From: Albugo candida | Taxonomy: Eukaryota > Oomycota > Peronosporomycetes > Albuginales | NCBI GenBank assembly: GCA_040437565.1 | Contig: JBDOQK010000029.1 | Span: 124,001-188,000 of the forward strand | Length of the DNA: 64,000 bases | Direction of reading: 5' to 3' | Shown: positions 11,206-22,201 of the stretch, piece after piece | Numbering within the stretch: position 1 is the stretch's first letter | How the letters are laid out: each line of letters starts with the position of its first letter | Made by a program: the position numbers and the translations under genes | Notes under the pieces: generated by a model | Seen by the model: only the letters and a program-made list of their open reading frames with translations | What the model was told of the DNA's origin: nothing | Database searches by the model: none

Positions 11206-13120
11206 TTCTTCGTCTCAGTGTTACTTGCGTGTCATCCCATCGACCAGCTGGCACCCAGGACCTGAGTAAGAACGTTGAACCCAATGATCTCTGCATTCAA
11301 GCGAGTGATGTGGCAAATAAACTTCCGCTGCCTTACTATGAGTTATAATTCTCTGATTTCTGTATTGAATGGTTATATCGATGCTCTGGTGACTGGCGGA
11401 TTCCTTCTGTGTAGCATTTCTCAAAATCAAGAATCTAAAGCTCAGAATGATGACATCATGGAAGAGCTTGATTAGCAGCGCAAAAGCTGGTAGTATCTTC
11501 ATCTCAAACGTAAATCAAAAGTGTACATCACATGCTTAGTGTTGCCTCTATTTGATCATGATTCACGCATACATCACCATCGAGATAGTCGGTCGAAATC
11601 GATTGTTGAGACACCATTTGGTCGTAAGCATGTGCTATATACGGACTACACCGCTTCAGAGCAATGTCCAGGCACCGTCGAGAATATGATACAGGAAAAA
11701 AGCTACCGGTCTTATCAGAACAACAATCATCGTATCAGCCATCGAGACAGTCAAAGAAACTCGAAAATGGTGCCCGAATGATTGCAGAAGCCGTGAATGC
11801 CGGTATAAATTCCGAAAATGCGCAGGACGAGTTGAATTTTACCGCGCCTGGAGCCACCTCTGCAATAATACATCTCGTACGGATGCTAAGGATGGATTTT
11901 CCTTCCATGAAATCAAGGCGCCAGATCTCAGCTCGACTGATTTTTCCTCGGACTATTCGTGAACCATTCCAGTAGCCATTGAGAGATATGCCTCACGGTA
12001 AAACAGGCTGTGTTGATGTGGTTTCATTCTGCCGTGAATTGCAGAATCACGACAGTAACCTTTTAACATTGCAATGTTCTCTGTAGCTGCTAATATTACA
12101 GGAGTGCTTACTGATGCGAATTCAATCACAGCCTTTTTGCACGAGTTTGGTAAATTGGCGTTTTGGGATTATGCAACTGCAGCTCCATGCACAGCCTTCG
12201 ATATGAAGTTAGTTCCATTTGTGGTGCAGATGTATCGAAAGACGCGATATACTTTTCGGGTCACAAATCTGTGGGTGGGCCTGGATCGCGAGTTGTTGTC
12301 GTTGTCAAGAGGAAGTCTCTCCTTCGCTCGACGGAAAAATTGGACCAATGATGCTCAAAGGTCAGCCGCAGTAGCACTGGATACCTTAAACTAAACCAGT
12401 GATGGTCCTTGCAGTGCTATCGGTGTCATACGTTTCAGCATTGCTGTTCGGATCGACAGAAAATAGGCCACGAATGAATCAGGGTTGAGCTGGAGGAAGC
12501 TATAGTTAAACAATTCCGTTAATCTGTTTGGCAGACAAACACGAGGCGGATGAACTTGTGCTGGACCTTATGACTCCAAGTTGCTCAGAGCCAATAAGCA
12601 TGATTTGCAAACGTTCCTTGTAGCTCTGGAGCACGGGTACATCATCTTGTAGCCAGTATTCACAAGCTTCTGTATTCCGTATTTCATGACTCCGGAGGAG
12701 ATCGATTGTAAATTGAAGGAGACCCATTTCGTAGCTGATCAGGATGGGAGTTTATGCCACAATACGACTTTTGTACAAGGACGGGTGACTAGAGCCACAA
12801 GTCGATAAAGCTGCTCAACGGCAGGTATTTTCACTCGACACACTTCAACCCGCTTGTGCCCGTCAAACGATCTAAACCGGAAGATACGCTCAACCAAAGT
12901 CTATCTTCAGTGCTCGCAGCCCGGGAAGGGATTTTTATTGGCGGAACACATTGCGTCCGAGTCTCTGGAGGTAGTTCGAGGATCTGTCCCGAGTGATTGT
13001 AAGAAGATCAGTGTAGAATCTTTTATTATAAAATGGTTTGTGCATCCAGATGAAGCCATTCAATTCGGGATTCTCCGAGACCAAAGTAACAAAATAGAAT
13101 CGTTGAATTTAGCGGGGCTT
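11206..13120 (+). pseudogene. Aminotransferase class V (cysteine desulfurase-like) pseudogene, copy A
   Basis: Pieces in changing frames match the PLP-dependent class V fold: TPFGRKHVLYTDYTAS (11600-11660) is the N-terminal signature, then ELNFTAPGATSAIIHLV near 11830, NITGVLTDANSITAFLHEF near 12100 with FWDYATAAPC, and a VGGPG turn near 12275 that follows the PLP-lysine region. The order is that of intact homologues. Several frame changes, with no plausible splice sites at each, make it a pseudogene. Copy B lies inverted at 55985-57912 and is broken differently. The functional parent is not in this window. Confidence 0.7.
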
Positions 13121-13600
13121 GCAACTTTACTGTAATTCACTTGAATTTTTGCGCATTAACTACAGCTTAGTCCTCTACAACACGTATTTGTAATATCAAA
13201 GCTGCTCATATAACGAGAAGAAGAACACGATTACGGTAATGGACACCTATGTGTCTTGCGCATTCACGGTTCGCTTCCATGCCCGCAGATTACGTATTCG
13301 GTAGTTCGGAAACGTTACCAAATTAATAACTTTGCGAGTCTTGCAGCTTTACTGTAATGCAAAAGGTTCACATGAACATTTGCGCACGTATTCTATAATA
13401 TCAAAGTTGTTCCCCTCCCGAGAACGAGAACACGATCACGGTAAGTACACCTATGTATCTTACGTGCATGTTTACGCTTCGCTTCTACACCCGCAGAGTA
13501 CGTATTCCATCGTTCGCAAACGTGACCATTCTAATATTATAGCGAGGCTTGCAACCTTACTGTAATCCTAAAGGTTCACTTGAATATTTTACGCATATAT
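13121..13600. repeat. Tandem repeat of about 215 bp, segment A
   Basis: Units begin with CTTGCAACTTTACTGTAAT-type sequence near 13121, 13340 and 13549, a period of about 210-218 bp. Each contains a conserved core ending in CCCGCAGA..TACGTATTC..GTTCG..AACGT. The third unit is cut at 13600 by the mariner-like element and resumes near 16290. Related units lie inverted at 55480-55950 between the same two genes. No ORF runs through it; function unknown. Confidence 0.75.
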
Positions 13601-13838
13601 AGTGCAAGTCACTTATAGCCAACAACCCCTATTTATGCGGCCAAATTTCAAATATCATGCAGCCTATACTTCTAACGTGCAAATAACCGGTTTTTTAGCC
13701 AATCAGGAGTAGTGTATGTAGGTAGGTTAATCAATCGCCATATCACTTCAGAGGTACATAACGCCCTTCTTATTTTTTGGACTAATAGCTCCCCAAAGTA
13801 GCCTTGCCACGTCTAAAAAACAAAGGATACACTTGTAG

Positions 13839-15868
13839 ATGGCATCAATACATGCTGCAGAGAATAGAGAAAAAAGCAGAGAATTGAAGTACATGACGGG
13901 CATGAATTTGAAAGTAGCAGCGCCTACAGTAAAAATGAATCCCAGATGGAGAACGAAAATGAAGTGGAAGATGATGACATGTTTGTTGGGAATATTGAGA
14001 GAGCTGTCCTCCCAGAGCTAACCAACGAGAGCAACCGACCAGTGCGGTATCTGGGAAATTCGTCACGCACACAAAGGCGCAAGAAGGCGATGCTGAAGGA
14101 TGCTGCGAGAGGCACCAAACCGTTGACTGAATACTGGACACTGGCACCAATCTTTACAGAAGCTGGTGCTGAAGTGGATGTGCACAACGAAAATGATGCA
14201 GACTTGGATGATGAATCCGATGAATCCGATGAAGACGAGGGTACTAAGTGGACGAAAGCTGATATCAGTTTGACAGTTGAGGATCTGAGAAAACTAAATC
14301 GAAGGCCAAATGGGAAGAACAATGCAGCACATGCACGTGAAGCAGCGCTACTCGGGTACTTTCGACTACTCCAAAAAGGAAAAACGAAGAAAGCGGCAAG
14401 TTCCTTTATCTCAGATGCATCAGGAAGAGGGGTTTATTTTTCTATATCAATACGGACATGGGCCGGAACTTTTATGAAAGACGGGTCTCTGCCTCAGTCA
14501 AGCGATCAAGTTTTTTTTAGGACGAGGACTGTATCATTATCCTGCAGCAATACCTCCGTGCAGATAATTTCAATGTCGAAATTGCAACCTTGACGAAACA
14601 CACGAATGAAGAAATCCTCCCCGAGTTAGGCTACACTCCTTACCCAAAAATATCGGAACGAACGATGACGCGCTGGCTACAGTCCTTAGAGATAATATAC
14701 CGTAAAGTTGTGAGGGGGATTTACATCGATGGTCATGAAAGAGAAGATGTTATTGAGTATCGCCAAATCAAAAGTTCCTGGCCAGATTAGATAAACTTGA
14801 TGCTCGCATGCCTGTTTTCCTTGCAAAAGATGATAATTTCGAGAAAAACCAAGATGATGTAGTATGGCCAGCATCGAACATTCAACCACTTCTTCTGGTG
14901 ACCCATGATGAAAGTACGTTTGCTGCCAATGATGGGTTGAAGCGCCTTTGGATGCCGGATGGAGAACAACCATTGCGCAAGAAAGTCCAAGGGAGATCTA
15001 TTCATGTCAGTGACTTCCTTTGTCCAATTTCGGGACGCCTCGCCCTGGACGAAGAGAAAAAAGAGCAGTTTCCGACGCTGCCAGAACAAGCATGTGTCAT
15101 CATGCACCCTGGAATCCAGCACGATGGATGGTGGGAGGCAATAGACCTCTACAACCAGGTGCTTGATCGAGCAATCCTCATCTTTCAGGCACAATTTCCA
15201 GGCATGCAGGCCCTCTTTGCCTTTGTCAATGCCACCAGCCATGCTGCCTTTGCTGATGATGCGCTCTGTACAAACCGCATGAACCTGGGCCCTGGTGGCA
15301 AACAACATCTGATGCGGCTACGACTTGGGGAAATGGAATTTACCAGGAATGGTTTTTCCAGAAGATCATGCAGTTGAGAAACTTCGTAGCAAGGCAAAGG
15401 GTATCAAACTTGTCCTTGAAGAACGAGGACTTTGGCGTGCAGGCCTTACACTTGACTGTCGCGTGAAATGCTCTCCAACCAAACTGGACTGCTGTGCCAG
15501 AAAAATCATGGNNNNNNNNNNNNNNNNNNNNNNNNNNNNNNNNNNNNNNNNNNNNNNNNNNNNNNNNNNNNNNNNNNNNNNNNNNNNNNNNNNNNNNNNN
15601 NNNNNNNNNNNATCCAAAATTACATTGTGAACTCAACTTCATTGAGAACTTTTGGGGCTCTTCCAAGCGGTACGCACAGAAACACTGCAATAATTCATGG
15701 AGTGGACTAAGGGGCGTGGTGCCAAAAGCATTGGATTCGGTCAGTTTGCCTGAGATTAGGAACTACTATCAAAAATCTCACCGGTATATGGATGTTTACC
15801 GCAAAGAGTTAAGTGGTAAAGCTGCGGAATATGCCGTCAAAAGTACCGTTTCCACCGACGCGTACTAA
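13839..15868 (+). pseudogene. Mariner-like DDE transposase, broken
   Basis: The N-terminal part (13946-14593) is acidic, then carries a KTKKAASSFISDASGRGVYF helix region. Next come GIYIDGHEREDV near 14720, VTHDESTFAANDG near 14905 with the first catalytic Asp, MVSDFL-type HVSDFLCPISGRL, FAFVNATSHAAF near 15220, and CELNFIENFWGSSKRY just after the gap with the catalytic Glu. This is a large IS630-Tc1-mariner branch known from fungi and oomycetes. At the second catalytic position the usual F-D-N-A-T-x-H reads F-V-N-A-T-S-H, so Asp is lost. Frame changes occur near 14510-14590, 14760-14810 and 15310-15370. Inactive. Confidence 0.8.
15512..15611. other. Assembly gap 4 inside the transposase
   Basis: A run of 100 N with no repeated flank. 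The coding sense on both sides is collinear, so part of the transposase between the second Asp and the catalytic Glu is simply missing here. Confidence 0.9.
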
Positions 15869-16289
15869 ATTCATTTCTGATGGACCTGAGCTGCCTCACG
15901 GCTTAATACTACACTAACAAGACCATACTTTCGGAGATTGTTTCTTAATTGATAACTTGTCATACATACTTAATAAAAAAGGTCGGTCCCAATAGTATTA
16001 TGTTATACAGTTTTTTCTGTATAATCATTGACTTTCAGGCAGCCAAATATCGCTCGTCCCATAGAAAATGGCCGTAATTAGCCGTATTTCGAAGCCCTAC
16101 TAGTCCAAAAAAAAAGAAAGTTACGAAGAATTGGCTTCCATTATCTTACAGCGTAGCGTATGTTCTTTAATATAATGGAATTCTTTTTTCTACATTAGAT
16201 CGTCTCTGTGAAGAGAAAGAATTCTTGTCTACCGAGTAAACGTGCTGGTTATAAGTGTCTTGCACTGTACTGTTATTAAACCTCCACAT

Positions 16290-16450
16290 ATGATACGTGA
16301 TGTGTAATATCGAAGTTGTTTACCTAACGAGGAGAACACGATTACGGTCCGTGCACCTATGTGCCTCACTTGCGCATTCACGGATTGCTTCCATGCCCGC
16401 AGAGAACGTATTCGTATAGTTCGCGAACGTTACCAATCTGTTAACTTACC
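16290..16450. repeat. Remainder of the ~215-bp repeat after the mariner insertion
   Basis: TGTAATATCGAAGTTGTTTA, the CACGATTACGGT..TGCACCTATGTG block and CATGCCCGCAGAGAACGTAT match the units at 13121-13600 in the same orientation. It is the right half of the unit interrupted at 13600. Confidence 0.7.
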
Positions 16451-16455
16451 GAGGC

Positions 16456-17695
16456 GTGCAACCTTTTGTGAATTCTTCCAACAATACAGCCCAACCCAAT
16501 GAACTGGTGGTTTACACCATCATGAAAGATTGTACATCATATTTCAATCTACGCTTGACAGTCAACACGATGAAGGTTCAACGACTAATAGCTCACTGCA
16601 TCGAAGTGCTTGGCTTCCCACCAATGTATCGTTATGTCATGAGCGGCTCAGCCATATATTTCGTAGTGTACAGCCTGAACACGATGAATTTTCTTGAGGG
16701 TTACAAGTGGAGATTGTGAGTACGAATTCGGGTTTCTATTGTTAGAAATTTGGCCAAGACTTAGGTTATAATCCTATGGCTACGAAATCGGATACATTTA
16801 TGATGGCGTTTTATCACTACAGTGACGATCTTGCGACTGTCTGAGCGTTTCTGGCCTTCCTTGAAAATCACATACCTTGGTCACGGCAATGATGTAAATG
16901 TTCCTTTTAGGCTTCAGTATATACACATACCTAGCTAACCTCCAGGACAAAATGCTCACTTGACGAATCACCTCCCTTATGATCCATTTACCAGGATCGT
17001 CACTCCCCACACCATGACAGATTGTTGGACTTTGTCCCTAACCCAACTAGAAAACTTTCGCACGAATAAGGTTATCCTGCACAATTCTGGCGCGACGATT
17101 TTTGATGCTGACAAGTTCGTTGATATGGCTCCGCGCGGAATCTATTTCTTCGAAGCGAATGAGAAAGAAGACACTCGCGTGCAATATTCAGATAATGAAC
17201 CCGGTGATTTCACACGAGGGCGAGTTAGTCTTCCCTGAGGTTTGAATAGGTAGAGAAATATTCCGTGACCAAAACTTCCACTTTCCTTCTTGGTCAAGAT
17301 ATGATCGAACTGTCAAAAGACGCTCTTGGGGAGGCCTTACGGTCTGTCGCAATGGATTACAGGTTACCAGGCAATTCTGACTCAAATGGTTTCCATCAGG
17401 GATTCCGTCTTCAAATTGTAAATCAATACACTCCCATTTATCGTTCTAGCGAAATCCCCGAATGGGTGTTGGGCGCTGAAATTTTGCGGACGGTCAAAAT
17501 CAGCATCAATACAATGGATGGCGAGAAAATGTTCCAAATAACCTCCTAATAGGAGAGCAATGAATGACGCTTGGCACGATCTGAGATTAGCGCAGCGTGG
17601 ACGAGTTATAGAAGGCTTGAAGCATCGCCTTATGAGAACTTCGTAGCAGAGAAAAGCGATTCAGATAGCGATAATGATGTTTCTCAATAGATCAT
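16456..17695 (+). pseudogene. Decayed copy of the unknown 53.5-kb gene
   Basis: Three stretches match the minus-strand gene at 53526-55357: MKVQRLIAHCIEVLGFPPM (near 16570) against MKIQQIKAYCIAVVGFPPM; MAPRGIYFFEANEKED (near 17125) against EAPRGIYSFEWEKGD; and VKISINTMDGEKMFQIT (near 17495) against FRISIDNREGEHMYQIT. Gene order beside the 215-bp repeat is the same. Large parts between the stretches are lost or out of frame, so this is a pseudogene. The tail has an acidic SDSDSDNDVSQ run. Confidence 0.75.
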
Positions 17696-18449
17696 CGGTG
17701 ATTGGGTGGCGCGTGAGAAATGTGATGTAGCACGATTTTGATAAAGTAATAGAGTGCTTCAAATCGACAAATATATTAATCTCTATAAAGGATATACAAC
17801 AGCAGCGCCGCTATAAATCCATTCGTTGGTTGGTGACGCCTTATTGCTGCAAGTGTATTGCATTTAGCTCAATCGTCTGATACCATTATAAGATTCGTTT
17901 TGAACCCGTTCGCTACATTTGCTCTGTTAAAAAAGGGAGCTGCTAACCGGACCCCACCCCCTTCTCACAATTGTTTTATATATTTAATAAACACCCCCCC
18001 TTGTTTAGGTTTATAAATGGGTTACATATTATTTTGTGCACATGCTGAACGGGACACCTTTTACCCTACACAACACATATGTGCTACATGATCACGACCT
18101 CTTCTCCACCTTAACGTCTTCCTGTTGGAATATGGTCGATTTGTGGTCCACGCGACATCGAAGTAGTTCAGCCACGGGCGACTGTCCGTCGCTATGACGT
18201 CATTGAACGCCCGTGCTGTATAAATAGTGCGCGATATTGTACTTTGTGTGCGGACAGGATACATAGGAAATGAACATGATAACCGTTAATAACAGTACAC
18301 ACATTTTTTTGCACCAAAACGAAGAGGCTGGGAGAATTTATACTTCCATCTCTGCTAACGAAGGCACAGTACAGCTCTCGAACTGCCACTTTCTCGTCAC
18401 GCTGTCCAACATTTCCTTATGGAAGACCCGCCCAGTGCATGTTACCCTT

Positions 18450-19497
18450 CTCTTAAAAAAGCAGAGAACGCGGTCAAAGCCTTTGCCATGCAGAACGGGT
18501 TCGCCGTAAACCGTGCTCGGTCAAAGCAAACAAGGCAGGCACGGAAATACGGGAGGTCTGGTTGAAATGTGCACCTGCCCGAGCACACAAAGTTGAAGGG
18601 AGCGGCCTTCATCGGACGTCAATAATAAAAACAAATTGCAAGTGGCAAGCTGTCATCCAGAGAACAATAGCGCCGATGAATGCCCCTATGCCTGAAATTT
18701 TGAAGTCCTCCCTGATGGGCATAGCGGGCACAATCCCGCAGAAGACCCTGCCGTATATGCGATAAACCGAGTCATACAAGCCGAACAAGAAGTGCAAGTG
18801 ATGAAAATGACAAAGGCTGGGGCGACACCTCGCGTAATCCTTGTGCCCCTTCGTCAGAATGACCCGTGTTGCTTACTGGTTGGAAATGATGTGTACAATA
18901 CCAAGCAGAGGATATGGCGATCAAAATCTGCCTCGTGATGTTTACTTTGACGAAGGTTCTAAACAACCTTTTCTAGGTAAGGACCTCTGCGCTGAACGAC
19001 CGACGACCAGTCGAGGCTCTTTTGGACCGTTTTGAGAAGGAAAAGATCTACCACAAGCTCCGCCAAAGCGATAGTGGAGAGTTGACTTGTTTATCCTTTG
19101 CTCCAACAACGGCTGTATCACCTACAGCGGGATTTACGGCAAATGCAGTGCGTAGCATAATCTTCAATGTTACAACAGTTATGCGTGCTTTTCCAATGAT
19201 CAGCCCCATTGTCTCTTTGGGCACACAGGTTTATATAATGGATTCAACGTACAAGACAAACAGGTATAGCTTGATGGTTTCGCTAAGCGTTACCAGCGTT
19301 AGGCGTAAGTAACGGTCGATATTATAGATATAAACTGCCGTTGCTGCATATCGTTGGGGTTACGCAAACAAACCAGACAGTATTGCTGTCTTACGCCTTC
19401 CTTTCCGAAGAAAGCGAAAGAGACTACGTATGGGCTCTGCGTCAATTTCGGGACTGCTTTGGGCATTTGCCTAGTTTCGGCAAAATAACTGTGGTCG
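18450..19497 (+). pseudogene. MULE transposase, broken and truncated by a gap
   Basis: Upstream, a FAR1/MULE-type DNA-binding start is visible (AFAMQNGFAVNRARSKQTR near 18480). The transposase core follows: VYIMDSTYKTNRYSLM near 19235, where D of DSTYKT is the first catalytic Asp, then LLHIVGVTQTNQTVLLSYAF near 19340 and ESERDYVWALRQFRDCF near 19420. This is the MULE transposase core pattern. Frames change several times and the second catalytic Asp region falls in the N gap. Not functional as assembled. Confidence 0.7.
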
Positions 19498-19597
19498 NNN
19501 NNNNNNNNNNNNNNNNNNNNNNNNNNNNNNNNNNNNNNNNNNNNNNNNNNNNNNNNNNNNNNNNNNNNNNNNNNNNNNNNNNNNNNNNNNNNNNNNN
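19498..19597. other. Assembly gap 5 inside the MULE
   Basis: A run of 100 N without repeated flanks; true missing sequence. Confidence 0.9.
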
Positions 19598-19627
19598 CTT
19601 ATTGCTTGGGTGGGCTCAAACCGCTGC

Positions 19628-19712
19628 CCACACTGCCGGGGATCGAACTAACGACCTTCGGCAGGGGGTCCGTGCGTTCAAGTGCTTAACCGACTGAACT
19701 GGGTACGGACCC
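19628..19712 (-). repeat. tRNA-like sequence, candidate SINE head
   Basis: On the minus strand, an A-box-like CCAGTTCAGTCGGTTAAGC (19685-19702) is followed about 40 bases later by a B-box, GTTCGATCCC (19638-19647), the internal promoter layout of RNA polymerase III. Stems around the B-box pair as a T-arm (CCGGC..GTGTGGGC is imperfect). A standard acceptor stem and CCA-ready end are lacking, so a true tRNA gene is unlikely. It sits inside the MULE next to a gap. Confidence 0.4.
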
Positions 19713-20040
19713 GTCCCTTTCCCATTTATTACACACCCTTTCAAACCAATCAGTAAATCAACAATAGATTCACCAGTCATAAATTTTATTATTTAAATTA
19801 TACGTCGATCGGAATTCTTGTCAACGCATCTCCCTTTACTAGAACTGAAATGCCGAATTCAACCCATAAACAAACCAAACAATCACAAGCTATTCACTCA
19901 TATTTGATTATGGGGGCGGGGTGTTTATTGAAATATATAAATATATGCGAGGAGAGGGGGGTGTCCGGTTTGCAGCTCCCTAAAAAAACCTAAAAATATA
20001 AACCGCTACAGCTGACGGTCTTCTATTTGAAGATCACGAG

Positions 20041-20122
20041 ATGTGTGTGAAGATAGACTGTTCCACGTGCCATATAGCAACATGGAAAGGATGCGGCAAG
20101 CATATTGAAACCGAGTTAGCAG
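20041..20122 (+). CDS. First exon of a small Cys-rich TWxGCGxHIE protein, copy A
   Basis: An ATG opens MCVKIDCSTCHIATWKGCGK then HIETELAG, ending at a clear donor (CAG|GTAGGAAAT). The pattern C-x2-C-x4-TW-x-GCG-x-HI is that of a conserved small eukaryotic protein of unknown function, presumably zinc binding. The later exon is not identified with confidence; downstream sequence is shared with segment B. This copy keeps both Cys of the first pair, while copy B (53235-53316) has Ser at the second. Splicing has not been tested. Confidence 0.5.
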
Positions 20123-20298
20123 GTAGGAAATGATACTCTCATTCTCGCGCTAATCTAATATCATGACGTAGTGTCGGTGAAAAGGATCGGTTTCCGGCTC
20201 GGACCACTGGAAATCATCAGTAGAGATAGCTATCTCCATCATAAATCCCAACCAAACAATTCTTCTTGCTACAAAAGCGTGCTTTCGATCTGTATCAC

Positions 20299-20592
20299 TT
20301 AGCGGTTTAAACCGTAACTCTCGACGCAGTCGTTTAGGACAGAGTCGGAACCGGAGAAGCCACGACCGTTGCAATGCTGACTATAGCTGTCACTGAGCTG
20401 CGATAGAATGTAATACGCAGTCGTCAATACCGAATCAGAAAGGATTAAGAAAGACCCGGCTCCTGAACGTGTGACGATAGCGCTCGTACTACCGTCAAAT
20501 TCAAATTCCACAGAGTTGCAGCAAGAACGACCAGTGACCCAATTACGAATTGATATCGACACAGTGCGTGGAACACTACTTTCTCGATTCAT
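20299..20592 (-). CDS. Hypothetical protein beginning MNRESSVPRTVSIS
   Basis: A 97-codon minus-strand frame, Ser-rich, with a short hydrophobic segment (SFLILSDSVLTTAYYILSQL). It is repeated at 20791-21080 through the unmerged contig overlap. In segment B the homologous start is near 52764 on the plus strand (NRESSVPRTVSISIRN) but departs soon after. Overlapping frames here (20150-20374, containing MEIAISTDDFQWS) are also conserved in B (IAISTDGFQWS), so the real exon structure is unsettled. No family recognised. Confidence 0.35.
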   Translation of the reverse strand: MNRESSVPRTVSISIRNWVTGRSCCNSVEFEFDGSTSAIVTRSGAGSFLILSDSVLTTAYYILSQLSDSYSQHCNGRGFSGSDSVLNDCVESYGLNR

Positions 20593-20690
20593 AAAAACCT
20601 ATTAGTATGGTTGGATCGTACTTCTCGTCAAACTGGTTGTTAGTGCTTCCTCGGGATTGTATCTAATGCACTATCAGGAAAGCTCACGGA

Positions 20691-20790
20691 NNNNNNNNNN
20701 NNNNNNNNNNNNNNNNNNNNNNNNNNNNNNNNNNNNNNNNNNNNNNNNNNNNNNNNNNNNNNNNNNNNNNNNNNNNNNNNNNNNNNNNNN
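20691..20790. other. Assembly gap 6, flanked by 388-bp unmerged overlap
   Basis: A run of 100 N; 20303-20690 is repeated at 20791-21178. Confidence 0.95.
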
Positions 20791-21178
20791 CGGTTTAAAC
20801 CGTAACTCTCGACGCAGTCGTTTAGGACAGAGTCGGAACCGGAGAAGCCACGACCGTTGCAATGCTGACTATAGCTGTCACTGAGCTGCGATAGAATGTA
20901 ATACGCAGTCGTCAATACCGAATCAGAAAGGATTAAGAAAGACCCGGCTCCTGAACGTGTGACGATAGCGCTCGTACTACCGTCAAATTCAAATTCCACA
21001 GAGTTGCAGCAAGAACGACCAGTGACCCAATTACGAATTGATATCGACACAGTGCGTGGAACACTACTTTCTCGATTCATAAAAACCTATTAGTATGGTT
21101 GGATCGTACTTCTCGTCAAACTGGTTGTTAGTGCTTCCTCGGGATTGTATCTAATGCACTATCAGGAAAGCTCACGGA

Positions 21179-21620
21179 CACTTCCGTGATTTACGTGTAA
21201 AGCAGCCAGCTATGCTGTGCAATGCTTGTCGTGCTGTTCGTGTTCTGTCTCTACGGAGTTCATCAGCAACAAATGTGTGTGACCTTGGGAAAGCGAACAA
21301 TGATTACTTCGGTACGTTCTTATCAGTGAATAAATAGATGCAATGGATTCATGAACTTTCTGATTTTCAAGTCTGCCATTTTGAGCATTGGAGAGCGACT
21401 GCAGTGGCTGGCATTAGTCGAATTTATAGCAATGTTGCTTCGGATATTGCTCTATGCTAAATCCAGCGCATTTGAAACCGCCAAGTCCGATCTTCTGAGG
21501 TGGTCGTTGTGAGAATACCCCTCATATTCGCTTCTAAACCCCGACGTGTTGGCATTTATCTAGCTCGGGTAAATTATCGAGCTTGCGGTACAAACTGGTA
21601 CAATCGGAATTCCAAAGTCG
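21179..21620 (+). pseudogene. Remnant matching the unknown gene at 52256-52520, end of segment A
   Basis: Bases around 21350-21600 match the reverse complement of 52256-52450, for example TAGCAATGTTGCTTCGG, CTAAATCCAGCGCATTTGAA and TGTTGGCATTTATCTAGCTC. In B one frame stays open and reads NPAHLNRQVRSFEMVMPLP and VGIYLARVNYK; in A the frames are broken. Homology stops near 21620, exactly where B runs into the CEP120 fragment. Confidence 0.55.
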
Positions 21621-22201
21621 CGCGTGTTTCTTAGCTCGGTAAACGCTTTAGCGATGGGACCAACCTGCGACAAGTTTCTAACACGTGTCTAGACTCAGGC
21701 ATAGACCTATCTTATAAAAATCTCTAAATCCAACTTGCTTTGTCATTTTCTAGTGAGCATCGCTCTCATTGTAGCTATACCGGCCTCTTTTCGGCTCATC
21801 ATACACTAGCTTCAGTTGTCCAGTTGACTGTTTACCTATAGAATGACCACATTAGTAGAAATGGCTTTATTATAAATCTACAACGAGAACTTTTGCATTC
21901 CCCATACTTCAAGCGGGTGAAATCTGTTGCTTCGACAACTATCACAATTGTCTTGCATCGATTGAAACTCATCAAATGTCGCGTCCATACACATGCAAAT
22001 CATTGACATGTCTCATGCCCATCAAGACGCGCTGACAAAATTTCAACGGTGTCCCAATCTTTCGTCAATGCAAATTTCTAATAACATTTCAAATCCAGCT
22101 TTTCACGCGTGAAAAAATAAAGATCCTGCTAATCGAATGTTGCTTGATACGCATCAAAAGGCACTTGCATACTATAGTATCCACGAGCAAGGATCGTTTC
22201 C
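21621..22201. other. No recognised gene
   Basis: Short frames only and no motif. It forms the spacer before the cyclin gene and may hold its promoter. Confidence 0.4.

Larger units (their letters stand above)
13601..16266 (+). mobile_element. Tc1/mariner (IS630)-superfamily DNA transposon with both TIRs
   Basis: The left end AGTGCAAGTCACTTATAGCCA (13601-13621) and the right end, read inward on the minus strand from 16266 as AGTGCAAGACACTTATAACCA, form terminal inverted repeats of at least 21 bp with two mismatches. A TA (13600-13601) sits at the left edge and TG at the right, consistent with a decayed TA target duplication. The element lies inside one unit of the 215-bp repeat, which continues on both sides, so its insertion is younger than the repeat. 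It is about 2.67 kb including a 100-N gap. Confidence 0.8.
17935..19980 (+). mobile_element. Mutator-like element (MULE) with long TIRs
   Basis: The left end GGGAGCTGCTAACCGGACCC (17935) pairs with the right end, which reads inward on the minus strand as GGGAGCTGCAAACCGGACAC from 19980. Similarity extends about 80 bp to the ATAAACACCC block, so the TIRs are long, as in MULEs. Flanks are TTAAAAAA on the left and TAAAAAAAC on the right, an imperfect candidate target duplication of 8-9 bp. It contains MULE transposase coding sequence. No equivalent exists in segment B, so it inserted after the duplication. Confidence 0.7.

Noticed and set aside
13121-13600. CRISPR array
   Set aside because: Units are ~215 bp, diverged and contiguous without unique spacers; the genome is eukaryotic.
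19628-19712. A functional tRNA gene
   Set aside because: A- and B-box-like sequences are present, but the acceptor stem does not pair well and no clear anticodon loop fits.
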